Positions 9,015 to 17,298 of a stretch of DNA of 64,000 nt are shown here, one piece after another. Source of the DNA: Sulfurimonas sp. SAG-AH-194-C21 (GTDB lineage: Bacteria; Campylobacterota; Campylobacteria; Campylobacterales; Sulfurimonadaceae). The notes under the pieces were generated by a model. The model had not been told where the DNA came from. It did no database searches and saw only the letters and a program-made list of their open reading frames with translations. The stretch covers positions 48,223 through 112,222 of the forward strand of contig NZ_JAEMVC010000004.1 of assembly GCF_029215985.1 (NCBI RefSeq), written 5' to 3'. Position 1 is the stretch's first letter. The number at the start of each line of letters is the position of its first letter. A program made the position numbers and the translations under genes.

Positions 9015-10084
9015 TGGGAAAAAGCATATTAATTGTTGATGACTCAGCACTTGTTCGAAAACAACTCAGTGAGATGATAGAGACACTCGGATTTGAGATT
9101 GAATTTGCAAAAAATGGAAAAGAAGCTGTAGATAAGGCAACATCTCACCAATATGATGTGATTACTATGGATATAAATATGCCAATTATGGATGGTATCG
9201 AGGCTGTAAGTCAAATAATGCAAGCACAGCCGACACCTATTCTTATGGTAAGCTCTTTAACAACAGAAGATGCAACTATTACTATGGATGCACTTGATCT
9301 TGGTGCAATAGATTACATAGCTAAACCAGGGACTATGAATGTTGGGAAAAATGAAAATCGTGAAGAGATTTTAAGTAAAGTAAGTTCTTTAAGTCGTATA
9401 TCTACAAGACGATTAAAGCGTCAAATGTCAAGACCACCAGTAAGAGAACGCCGTCGAACACAATCTTCAAGTGCAGAGACAAAGGTTTTAGAAGCGAGAA
9501 CATCTAAAGAGATAGAAAAAGTAGTGCTTATCGGTTCATCTACAGGTGGACCAGGTCTGATAGAGCAGATATGCTCTTCTTTACCTGTAAACTTTAAACA
9601 TCCTGTTTGTATAGTACAGCATATGCCTGAGCAGTTTACTGCTGCATTTGCACAGCGTTTAGATAGAGCTGCGATACTTCCTGTTTTAGAATCAAAACAA
9701 AATATGGAACTTTTACCTGGGCATATTTATGTTGCTCGAGGTGGTGTTCATATGCATTTTGCAAAAAAAGTTTCAGGCAAGATAGTTATACGAGAAGAAA
9801 AAGACAAAGGTGCAAGTTTTTTTCAACCAAGTGTAAATGAGATGATGAATAGCGCTGCAGAAGTTTTTGAGTGTAAAAACCTTGTTGGAGTTATACTTAC
9901 TGGTATTGGTGATGATGGTGCTGATGCAATGGTAAGAATAAAAAAAGATGGTGCATACACCATAGCTGAGAGTGAAGAGAGTGCAACTGTATATGGTATG
10001 CCAAAAGAGGCTTATGATAGAGGTGGTGTTTCTGAGCAACTTAGCTTTAAAGATATACTTAAAAAAGTATCTACATTAAGATAA
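9014..10084 (+). CDS. cheB: Chemotaxis response regulator protein-glutamate methylesterase CheB
   Basis: Receiver (VDDSALVRKQLSEM...TMDINMPIMDGIEAV) plus GSSTGGPGLIEQI, QHMPEQFTAAFAQRLD, GVILTGIGDDGADAM. Confidence 0.95.
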   Translation: MGKSILIVDDSALVRKQLSEMIETLGFEIEFAKNGKEAVDKATSHQYDVITMDINMPIMDGIEAVSQIMQAQPTPILMVSSLTTEDATITMDALDLGAIDYIAKPGTMNVGKNENREEILSKVSSLSRISTRRLKRQMSRPPVRERRRTQSSSAETKVLEARTSKEIEKVVLIGSSTGGPGLIEQICSSLPVNFKHPVCIVQHMPEQFTAAFAQRLDRAAILPVLESKQNMELLPGHIYVARGGVHMHFAKKVSGKIVIREEKDKGASFFQPSVNEMMNSAAEVFECKNLVGVILTGIGDDGADAMVRIKKDGAYTIAESEESATVYGMPKEAYDRGGVSEQLSFKDILKKVSTLR

Positions 10085-10100
10085 TGATGGAGGTGAGACA

Positions 10101-10724
10101 ATGGCATTAGTTAAAAAACATGTAAAACAAGTTGTAGAAGAGTTAGTAACATATACAAATTTAGATGATGCTACAGAAGCTTTTAATGCAACTGATGATG
10201 ATTCAGAGAAAGATTATATAATTGATGAAATTGTAAAGTTTCATGCTGGTGGAGAGTTTTTAATTGATTATATTCATCAAGTAGATGCACATAGACCTGT
10301 TTCAACAAAAATTGCTTCTGCAATTTCTTCTATGGATCCAGATGAAGCACCTATTGAAAAAATAATGGAACTACTGAAGCTTGAAAATGCATATATAAGA
10401 AACCTTGGTATCTCAATGTTGAGAGATTTCGGTGATTCTATTAAGTATTATATTGTGAAGTTTTTAATAGGTGATGATAGAGATTTAAGAATCTTTGCTA
10501 TTAATGTTTTAGGTGATGTGAGTTTTAGTGAATCAAGAGAGATGTTGTTAGAACTACTTGAGACTGAAGAAGATATAAATGTGGCTATGACAGCAGTAGA
10601 TTACATGGGTGAGATTGGTGAAGTTAAGGACATTCCTCTTTTAGAGTCTTTAAAGACACGTTTTAAAGATGAAGTTTATGTAGAGTTCGCCGTTGATGGT
10701 GCAGTTACAATGATAAAAGGATAA
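10101..10724 (+). CDS. HEAT-repeat protein
   Basis: Helical repeats such as EKIMELLKLENAYIRNLGISMLRDFGDS and DDRDLRIFAINVLGDVSFSESREMLLELLE. Confidence 0.75.
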   Translation: MALVKKHVKQVVEELVTYTNLDDATEAFNATDDDSEKDYIIDEIVKFHAGGEFLIDYIHQVDAHRPVSTKIASAISSMDPDEAPIEKIMELLKLENAYIRNLGISMLRDFGDSIKYYIVKFLIGDDRDLRIFAINVLGDVSFSESREMLLELLETEEDINVAMTAVDYMGEIGEVKDIPLLESLKTRFKDEVYVEFAVDGAVTMIKG

Positions 10725-10729
10725 AAAGT

Positions 10730-11560
10730 ATGGCTTACTTGTTATCTAAAGAAAATTTTACCAAAATGGGTGAGTTTATTTATAGAAAAAGTGGTATCCA
10801 CTTAGAAATGAGTAAACACTACGATAAGTTGGCAAAATTTATTGACAGTAGAGCACTTGAACTTGGACTTGAAAACTTTAGAAAGTATTTTTTTAAGCTG
10901 CGTTTTGAAGATAAAGAAGGTTTAGAGTTTCAAGAACTTATGAACGCTATTACGGTAAATGAGACATACTTTTTTAGAGAAAAAGATCAGTTTGAAGTTC
11001 TTGTAAATAAAATTTTACCAGAGTTACATGCAAAATTACCAGCTTCGAAACCCTTGAGAATTTTATCTTCTCCTTGTTCAACAGGTGAAGAGCCGTATTC
11101 TATTATTCTTCATATTGTTGAAGAAGGAAAGGTAGTCGAAGAGAGAGATATTGAAGTTGTTGGTATTGATATTGATTCTACTGTTATTAAAAAAGCACAG
11201 ATTGCTAAGTATAGTGACAGGTCAATTCATGCAATACCTAAAGATATTCTTGCCAAGTGGTTTAAAAAGAGAGCACTTGGTTACGAACTGGGTGAAGACT
11301 TACAGGGGAGTGTTGATTTTCAAGTTGTTAATATATTTGACAAAGCGCAAATGCGTAAACTTGGAAAGTTTGATATTATTTTTTCAAGAAATATGCTTAT
11401 CTATTTTGATGATGCATCAAGAAAAGAAGTTGCAATGACATTTTATGACATGCTCAATCCAGGTGGTTATGTCCTTTTAGGACATGCTGAATATATGAGT
11501 CGAATTGTTTCGGTATTTAATGCCAAAAAGATCGACAGTACTTTAATATATCAAAAATAA
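10730..11560 (+). CDS. cheR: Chemotaxis protein methyltransferase CheR
   Basis: MNAITVNETYFFREKDQFEVL, SSPCSTGEEPYSIIL, FDIIFSRNMLIYFDD. Confidence 0.95.
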   Translation: MAYLLSKENFTKMGEFIYRKSGIHLEMSKHYDKLAKFIDSRALELGLENFRKYFFKLRFEDKEGLEFQELMNAITVNETYFFREKDQFEVLVNKILPELHAKLPASKPLRILSSPCSTGEEPYSIILHIVEEGKVVEERDIEVVGIDIDSTVIKKAQIAKYSDRSIHAIPKDILAKWFKKRALGYELGEDLQGSVDFQVVNIFDKAQMRKLGKFDIIFSRNMLIYFDDASRKEVAMTFYDMLNPGGYVLLGHAEYMSRIVSVFNAKKIDSTLIYQK

Positions 11561-11581
11561 TTTAATAAAAAGGAAAAAATA

Positions 11582-11956
11582 ATGCCATTAGTAATATTTG
11601 TAGATGATAGTGAGACCGCTTTAGCGTCAACGAGAATGGTTACCAACTCAATGCCTATAGAGGTAAAACAGTATACAGAAGCTCAAGTTGCCCTCGCTGA
11701 GATAAAAGCAGGAATGACTCCAGATTTAATTATAACAGACTTAAATATGCCTGTAATGAATGGTTTTGAGTTTTTAAAAGAGTTACGAGCAGTGCCGGCA
11801 ACGAAAAGAACACCCACATTGATGCTAACAACTGAAACAAAACCAGAATTAAAACAACAGGGTAAAGCACTTGGTCTTACAGGCTGGATAGTAAAACCAT
11901 TTAATCCAGCACAGCTTAAACAAGCTATATCTAGAGTACTGCGTTTACCTGCATAA
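11582..11956 (+). CDS. CheY-like single-domain response regulator
   Basis: VDDSETALASTRMV...LIITDLNMPVMNGFEFL...TLMLTTET...GWIVKPFNPAQL. Confidence 0.92.
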   Translation: MPLVIFVDDSETALASTRMVTNSMPIEVKQYTEAQVALAEIKAGMTPDLIITDLNMPVMNGFEFLKELRAVPATKRTPTLMLTTETKPELKQQGKALGLTGWIVKPFNPAQLKQAISRVLRLPA

Positions 11957-11966
11957 GGGATATAAG

Positions 11967-12359
11967 ATGATGATGCTTGAATCGATAGATGAATTACTGA
12001 GTCATATTAAAGATGTGCAGCTGGATGTTATAGAGTTGTCTAGTGAATCTTTAATGAAAATGAGTGCTTTTATGGAAAAGAATGGACTTGAAATTGATGA
12101 AGATATTTCGACTGCTCTTCAGTACCAAGATATTATAACGCAGCAGTTAAATGCAACTATTGAAGCTATTGAGAGTATGAAGCAGAGCATTGATATGTTT
12201 TCGCATGCTTTTAAAAGCGATGAGGGTTTAGCACAGCAGAGTATTGTGAAATTGCAAGAAAAGTTACAAGTGACGCTTAAAGAAGCAAAAGAGAAGAAAA
12301 GTAGATTTTCTGGTAAACACTCAGCAGAACATGCTGATGATGAAATAGAATTTTTTTAG
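11967..12359 (+). CDS. Small helical protein, candidate CheZ-like phosphatase
   Basis: Contains ALQYQDIITQQL (D-x-x-x-Q as in the CheZ active helix) and acidic/aromatic C-terminus DDEIEFF; located between two CheY genes. Confidence 0.55.
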   Translation: MMMLESIDELLSHIKDVQLDVIELSSESLMKMSAFMEKNGLEIDEDISTALQYQDIITQQLNATIEAIESMKQSIDMFSHAFKSDEGLAQQSIVKLQEKLQVTLKEAKEKKSRFSGKHSAEHADDEIEFF

Positions 12360-12365
12360 GAGAAT

Positions 12366-12734
12366 ATGATGTCAACAATAATGGTTGTAGATGATTCAAA
12401 AACGGTAAGAAACTATCATAGTGCTATACTCAAGTCAATGGGTATGGAAATAGTAGAAGCTGAAAATGGCATGGAAGCACTTGAAAAAAGTTTAGGTGCC
12501 CAGATAGACTTGTATCTCGTTGATGTAAATATGCCAATTATGGACGGATATTCTTTTATAAAAGATTTACGCAAACAAGAAGAACATAAGAATGTACCTG
12601 TGATTATGGTTACTACTCAAGCTAAAGAAGAAGATAAGATAAATGCTTACAAAGTTGGAGCAAATCTTTTTGAAACTAAACCTATAAAACCTGACCAACT
12701 TCAAGCATATATAGATATTTTAGTAAAGAAATAG
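12366..12734 (+). CDS. CheY-like single-domain response regulator
   Basis: MVVDDSKTVRNYHSAIL...LYLVDVNMPIMDGYSFI...VIMVTTQAK...FETKPIKPDQL. Confidence 0.93.
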   Translation: MMSTIMVVDDSKTVRNYHSAILKSMGMEIVEAENGMEALEKSLGAQIDLYLVDVNMPIMDGYSFIKDLRKQEEHKNVPVIMVTTQAKEEDKINAYKVGANLFETKPIKPDQLQAYIDILVKK

Positions 12735-12743
12735 GAGAACATT

Positions 12744-15518
12744 ATGGATCAATTATTAGAACAATTTTTAAGTGAAGCCCGTGAAAACTTAGCCTTTATC
12801 GATCAAAACATTGCTGAGATTGGTGGTGATGACCCCGAATTACTCAACTCAGTATTTCGTGCTGCACATACACTCAAAGGTGGAAGTGGTATTGTCGGTT
12901 TTGAAGCTGTTAAAAATATCACGCACCATGCAGAAGATTTACTTGATATGCTTCGTGGTGGTAAGTTAGAGTTTAAAGAATCTATGGTTGAAGTACTCTA
13001 TGATGCTTTTGATGAAGTAGTTAACTTAATTGAAGCCGCTGAAGAAACAGGTGATATTGTTGAAGCAGATGAAGAAACAATAGCTACTTTAGTCGCTAAC
13101 TTAAGTGCACAAATGGGCAAAGAAGTTGAAGGTGAGAAAGTGTGGGCTTGTCCATTTACTTATGCAGATAGAGAAGATGTCCTTAATCTACCTCTGGGTA
13201 CCTTACGGGGTGTAAATAGTGCTAAAGCTAATTTTAACAATACTGAAGTAGATGAAATCTTTTGTAATGAGCCAAACTTATATGCAGTAACTTTTGACAT
13301 AGATGATTCATGTATGGTTTACGGAAATGATCCTGTTTATACACTAAGTCTACTTGGTGATAAAGTTCTTGGTGTCTTTTCATGTATGGGTGATGAAAAT
13401 GCGAAGGGTGTTCTCAGCGGAACTGAAGATGAAGATGGACTTTTACTAAAAACTTCTTTAGTTGCATTTATCCATGCTACATATGAAGAGATAGAAGATT
13501 CATTATTTAACTTTATTGATGAGTTGACTTTTTTACCTCTAGATATAAATAGTTTGTTGAGTATCTCAAACGGAGATACCGGTCTTCAGATAGACTCATT
13601 AAAAGAGTTAGCTAGTATTGCTGAAGATTTAGACTTGAATGCTATAAAAGATGAAGTCTCAAGTGCTATGGATCTTGTAGGTGTGGATACAATTCAGTAT
13701 GCTAAAATAGAGCGCTTTTTAGACATAGTTGGATTGATAAAAGAAGAAGATACAGCTAAACTAGGTGCTTTTTTCTCCTCTTTATCCATAGGTGAAGCAT
13801 ATACTAATAGTGCTGAAGTAAGTCAAGAAGCAGTTGTAGGTACTGATACAAAAGTTGAGAAAAAAGATGAAACACAATTTGAAGTCTCAGCAGAAGAACT
13901 AGATGAAAATATCAAACCTGTTTTACATAGTATCTTTGAACAGCAGAAAAAAGCGATAGAATATATTGAGAATGATGAAGATTTACTTCGTGTTGTTGTG
14001 ACACTTGAAAATGCACGAAAATATATACCTGATATGCCGGAGTTAACAACACTACAAGATGTAGAGGCATTTTTAAATACTCAGTTGGGACTAGAAAGCA
14101 GTTCAGTTGAACCTACTCCTGTAGTAGTAGAAGAAGTTAAAACTATACAAAAGAAAGAAGTTGTTGTAGAGAGCGTTGCTAAAATAGTTCCCGAAGTTGT
14201 AAAGCAGGAGAGTGCACCTGCTGTCATAGCCGAAGTGCTTGTGGAAACTCCAAGTGTAAAAGCAGTCAAAACTGTTGCGAAAAAAGCAGTCAAAGAAGAA
14301 AAACAAAAGGCTGTTGTTGGTAAGACTGTAAAAGTAGAACAAGAATCTATTGACTCACTTATGAATGTTGTAGGAGAACTACTTGTTGCGAAAAACTCGC
14401 TTCCATATTTAGCTGATAATGTTGTAGGTATGACACATGAGCAGATTAAACGAGAGATTATGGATAAGTATATCTTTATAAACCGTCTCTCAGAGCAACT
14501 ACAAGACCTTATTATGGGTATGCGTATGCTACCTATTTCTTATGTATTTGATAGATATCCAAAACTTGTTCGTGATATTGCTAAAACATTAAGTAAAAAA
14601 GTGAAGTTAGAGATGATTGGTGGTGAGACGAAGTTAGATAAAAATATGATAGAGATGTTAGCTGACCCTATGATTCACATCATGAGAAACTCACTTGACC
14701 ATGGTATCGAAACACCAGAAACTCGTGAACAAAAGGGTAAGAACCCAATGGGTTTAGTGAAGTTAAATGCATATGCACAGTCTGATAGAATTATTATAGA
14801 AATTGTAGATGATGGTGCTGGAATTAATGTAGAAAAAGTTGCAAGTAAAGTACTAGAAAAAGGTCTTATGACTTCTGAAGAGATTGATGCACTGAGTGAA
14901 AAAGAGATGGCAGAACTAGTACTACTTCCAGGTCTTTCAACTGCTGATTCTATTACAGAGTTTAGTGGACGGGGCGTTGGTATGGATGTTGTAAAAAAAT
15001 CTATCGAGGGCTTTGGTGGAACTATTGGTATTGTTACAAAAGCAAATGTAGGAACTACCATAACACTCGCTATCCCGATGTCTTTAGCTGTTACTTCACT
15101 TCTTCATATAGAGATGAATCATATTCATTATGGTATCCCAATGGATAGTGTAAGTGAAACTGTTAAAATTGAACGCGAAAGTATAGAGTACTTACATAAT
15201 GAACCATTTATTTATATTCGTGGGGATGTAATTCCTCTTCTGTTTATAAAAAGTATGCTTAACGAAGAAGATATGGAAAATAAACCACTTTCAATTGTTG
15301 TTTTAAACATTAAAGACAATTTACTTGCAGTAGTTGTAAATACATTTTTAGGACAACTTGATGTTGTACAAAAACCTCTCGTTGGTATAATGGAAGGACA
15401 TCCACTTTTTAGTGGAACAGCCCTTCTTGGAAATGGACAAATTATTATGGCAATGGATCCATTAGGATTATTAGGTATTAGTCAAAAACTAAAAGAAGAT
15501 ATACAAATAGTAGCATAA
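12744..15518 (+). CDS. cheA: Chemotaxis histidine kinase CheA (924 aa)
   Basis: Hpt HTLKGGSGIVGF; HATPase DPMIHIMRNSLDHGIE, DDGAGI, GRGVGMDVVKK; C-terminal CheW-like domain. Confidence 0.95.
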   Translation: MDQLLEQFLSEARENLAFIDQNIAEIGGDDPELLNSVFRAAHTLKGGSGIVGFEAVKNITHHAEDLLDMLRGGKLEFKESMVEVLYDAFDEVVNLIEAAEETGDIVEADEETIATLVANLSAQMGKEVEGEKVWACPFTYADREDVLNLPLGTLRGVNSAKANFNNTEVDEIFCNEPNLYAVTFDIDDSCMVYGNDPVYTLSLLGDKVLGVFSCMGDENAKGVLSGTEDEDGLLLKTSLVAFIHATYEEIEDSLFNFIDELTFLPLDINSLLSISNGDTGLQIDSLKELASIAEDLDLNAIKDEVSSAMDLVGVDTIQYAKIERFLDIVGLIKEEDTAKLGAFFSSLSIGEAYTNSAEVSQEAVVGTDTKVEKKDETQFEVSAEELDENIKPVLHSIFEQQKKAIEYIENDEDLLRVVVTLENARKYIPDMPELTTLQDVEAFLNTQLGLESSSVEPTPVVVEEVKTIQKKEVVVESVAKIVPEVVKQESAPAVIAEVLVETPSVKAVKTVAKKAVKEEKQKAVVGKTVKVEQESIDSLMNVVGELLVAKNSLPYLADNVVGMTHEQIKREIMDKYIFINRLSEQLQDLIMGMRMLPISYVFDRYPKLVRDIAKTLSKKVKLEMIGGETKLDKNMIEMLADPMIHIMRNSLDHGIETPETREQKGKNPMGLVKLNAYAQSDRIIIEIVDDGAGINVEKVASKVLEKGLMTSEEIDALSEKEMAELVLLPGLSTADSITEFSGRGVGMDVVKKSIEGFGGTIGIVTKANVGTTITLAIPMSLAVTSLLHIEMNHIHYGIPMDSVSETVKIERESIEYLHNEPFIYIRGDVIPLLFIKSMLNEEDMENKPLSIVVLNIKDNLLAVVVNTFLGQLDVVQKPLVGIMEGHPLFSGTALLGNGQIIMAMDPLGLLGISQKLKEDIQIVA

Positions 15519-15529
15519 GGAGCTTTGTG

Positions 15530-16294
15530 ATGACAGATTTAATTGTTTTTAGTGTTGCTGAAAATAAATATGCAATGAATATTGAAAATGTTCAGCGTAT
15601 TATAGAGTCAACCTCTCTGACTACTATTCCTAATGCTCATGCATTTATTGATGGAATGATGTCTTATGAAGAGAAGGTCATAAAAGTACTCAGTTTTCGT
15701 AAACTGATACAGATGAATACATATAAAAATGATTTAGAGATTCTTTTTGAAGGTCTAAAAAAAGGACATGCTGAGTGGATAGCTTCTCTAAAAATTTCTT
15801 TAGAAACTGGTGCTACTTTCTCAAAAACATTAGACCCTCATGCCTGTGGACTTGGTAAATGGATAGACACATTTACTGCATATGATGATAAGGTCATAGA
15901 GATTTTAAATGAGCTTATGGAGTATCATAAGCAGCTTCATATAACAGGTTCAATTGCACTAGATATGTATAAAAAAGATGAGGAAGAAGCACTTAGAATG
16001 TTTAATGTAGATATTGCACAAATATATGCACATACTATGGGTGCACTTGAATCATTTACTCAAGAGTTAGACTTAGTCGCTGATTCACTTCAAAAGTTGA
16101 TTATTTACGAGAATGAAGGTGCTTTTTTTGCTATTAAAGTAGATACTATTGAAGATATCGCTCATGTTGATGAGAGTGATTTTACCAACTCAACTGAAAA
16201 GCATGAATCAAGTGACTTTTTAGAATTAGATAATGTTTTAGATTTAGACGGTGTTTTAATTAATGTAATTAAAACAATAAAACTACCAAGGTAA
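15530..16294 (+). CDS. CheW-like protein with an inserted CZB (chemoreceptor zinc-binding)-like domain
   Basis: CheW-like N-part (LIVFSVAENKYAMNIENVQRII) and C-part (IIYENEGAFFAIKVDTIEDI...LDGVLINVIKTI) flank KGHAEWIASLK...PHACGLGKWID...EYHKQLH. ATG at 15530 preferred over GTG 15527. Confidence 0.8.
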   Translation: MTDLIVFSVAENKYAMNIENVQRIIESTSLTTIPNAHAFIDGMMSYEEKVIKVLSFRKLIQMNTYKNDLEILFEGLKKGHAEWIASLKISLETGATFSKTLDPHACGLGKWIDTFTAYDDKVIEILNELMEYHKQLHITGSIALDMYKKDEEEALRMFNVDIAQIYAHTMGALESFTQELDLVADSLQKLIIYENEGAFFAIKVDTIEDIAHVDESDFTNSTEKHESSDFLELDNVLDLDGVLINVIKTIKLPR

Positions 16295-16304
16295 GGAAAA
16301 TAAG

Positions 16305-16574
16305 ATGTCAATTACATATGAAAAAAATGAAGTTAATTTTACTTCTGTAATATATGAAGATGAAGTGGTTAGTTTTAGAGACTTTTTACAAGAAAAAGCG
16401 GGTGAAGCAGTTTCTTTTAACTTTAATGAGTGTGAAGATATTCATCTCGCAATTTTACAGCTTATAATGGCATATAAAAAAAACTATGAGTGTTCTTATA
16501 TATTTGGTGATACAAAAAAATTATTTCAGACTGTTTTAGAAGGATTTGTGACTAGTGAAAACCATTGTAGTTAG
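16305..16574 (+). CDS. Small STAS-like protein
   Basis: 89 aa; DIHLAILQLIMAYKKNYECSYIFGDTKKLFQTVLEGF resembles the C-terminal half of single-domain STAS proteins; overlaps the next start. Confidence 0.5.
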   Translation: MSITYEKNEVNFTSVIYEDEVVSFRDFLQEKAGEAVSFNFNECEDIHLAILQLIMAYKKNYECSYIFGDTKKLFQTVLEGFVTSENHCS

Positions 16575-17295
16575 TAATCGTAAGGGTGGCTCAGCTAAAA
16601 CAACAACTGCTGTAAATATAGCAAGTGGTTTAGCAAAAAAAGGTTCAGTCCTTTTACTTGATTTAGATACACAAGGTCATGCTTCTATCGGTGTTGGCTG
16701 TGAGCCTAGTGAAGAGCTTGGCATACACTCGATTTTTGAAGGTAGAACATTAAGTGAGACTTTTATTCCAACAGTACACAAAAATCTCACCCTTTCACCA
16801 GCCTTAGTAAACTTTGATGTGTATGAGTATGCAGATTTAAGAGGGATTTTAAAAAATCGCTTTAAACGTGAAAAAATTGCAGACTTTTTTGACTACTGTG
16901 TAATAGACACACCACCAACCTTTGATGCACTTTTAAAAAACTCTCTTGAAGTTGCAGATAGTGTACTTATTCCTTTTGTTCCTCATCATTTAGGTGTTGT
17001 AGCAGTTGGACAGATGCTTAGAGCACTCTACAAAAGTGCAAAAGCTCAAGAAAGGGAAATAGCAGATGTATCGATACTCCCTGTTATGTACAACCCTCAT
17101 ATTAATGAGCATAAAGAGTCAGTTCTTAAGGTGAAAACATCATTTGGGGCTGATAAACTTTTATCACCAATAGGTGTGGATATTAAACTTGCACAACAAT
17201 TTGAGAGTGGTAATCCAATTATTCTCGACGCAAAGCGTTCTAAAGGAATGAAAGACTATAATAAATGTGTAGAAGAACTACTTAAAAGGATCTAG
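16555..17295 (+). CDS. ParA/MinD-family ATPase in chemotaxis operon (ParC/PpfA-like role proposed)
   Basis: Deviant Walker A RKGGSAKTTTAVN, LLLDLDTQGHAS, CVIDTPPTFDALL; no ParB adjacent. Confidence 0.9.
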   Translation: MKTIVVSNRKGGSAKTTTAVNIASGLAKKGSVLLLDLDTQGHASIGVGCEPSEELGIHSIFEGRTLSETFIPTVHKNLTLSPALVNFDVYEYADLRGILKNRFKREKIADFFDYCVIDTPPTFDALLKNSLEVADSVLIPFVPHHLGVVAVGQMLRALYKSAKAQEREIADVSILPVMYNPHINEHKESVLKVKTSFGADKLLSPIGVDIKLAQQFESGNPIILDAKRSKGMKDYNKCVEELLKRI

Positions 17296-17298
17296 AAA

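Noticed and set aside
13100-15061. Antisense ORFs across cheA (14081-14293, 14103-14342, 14675-15061)
   Set aside because: Ser/Thr/Phe-rich complement-strand artefacts of a real CDS; no RBS or homology visible.
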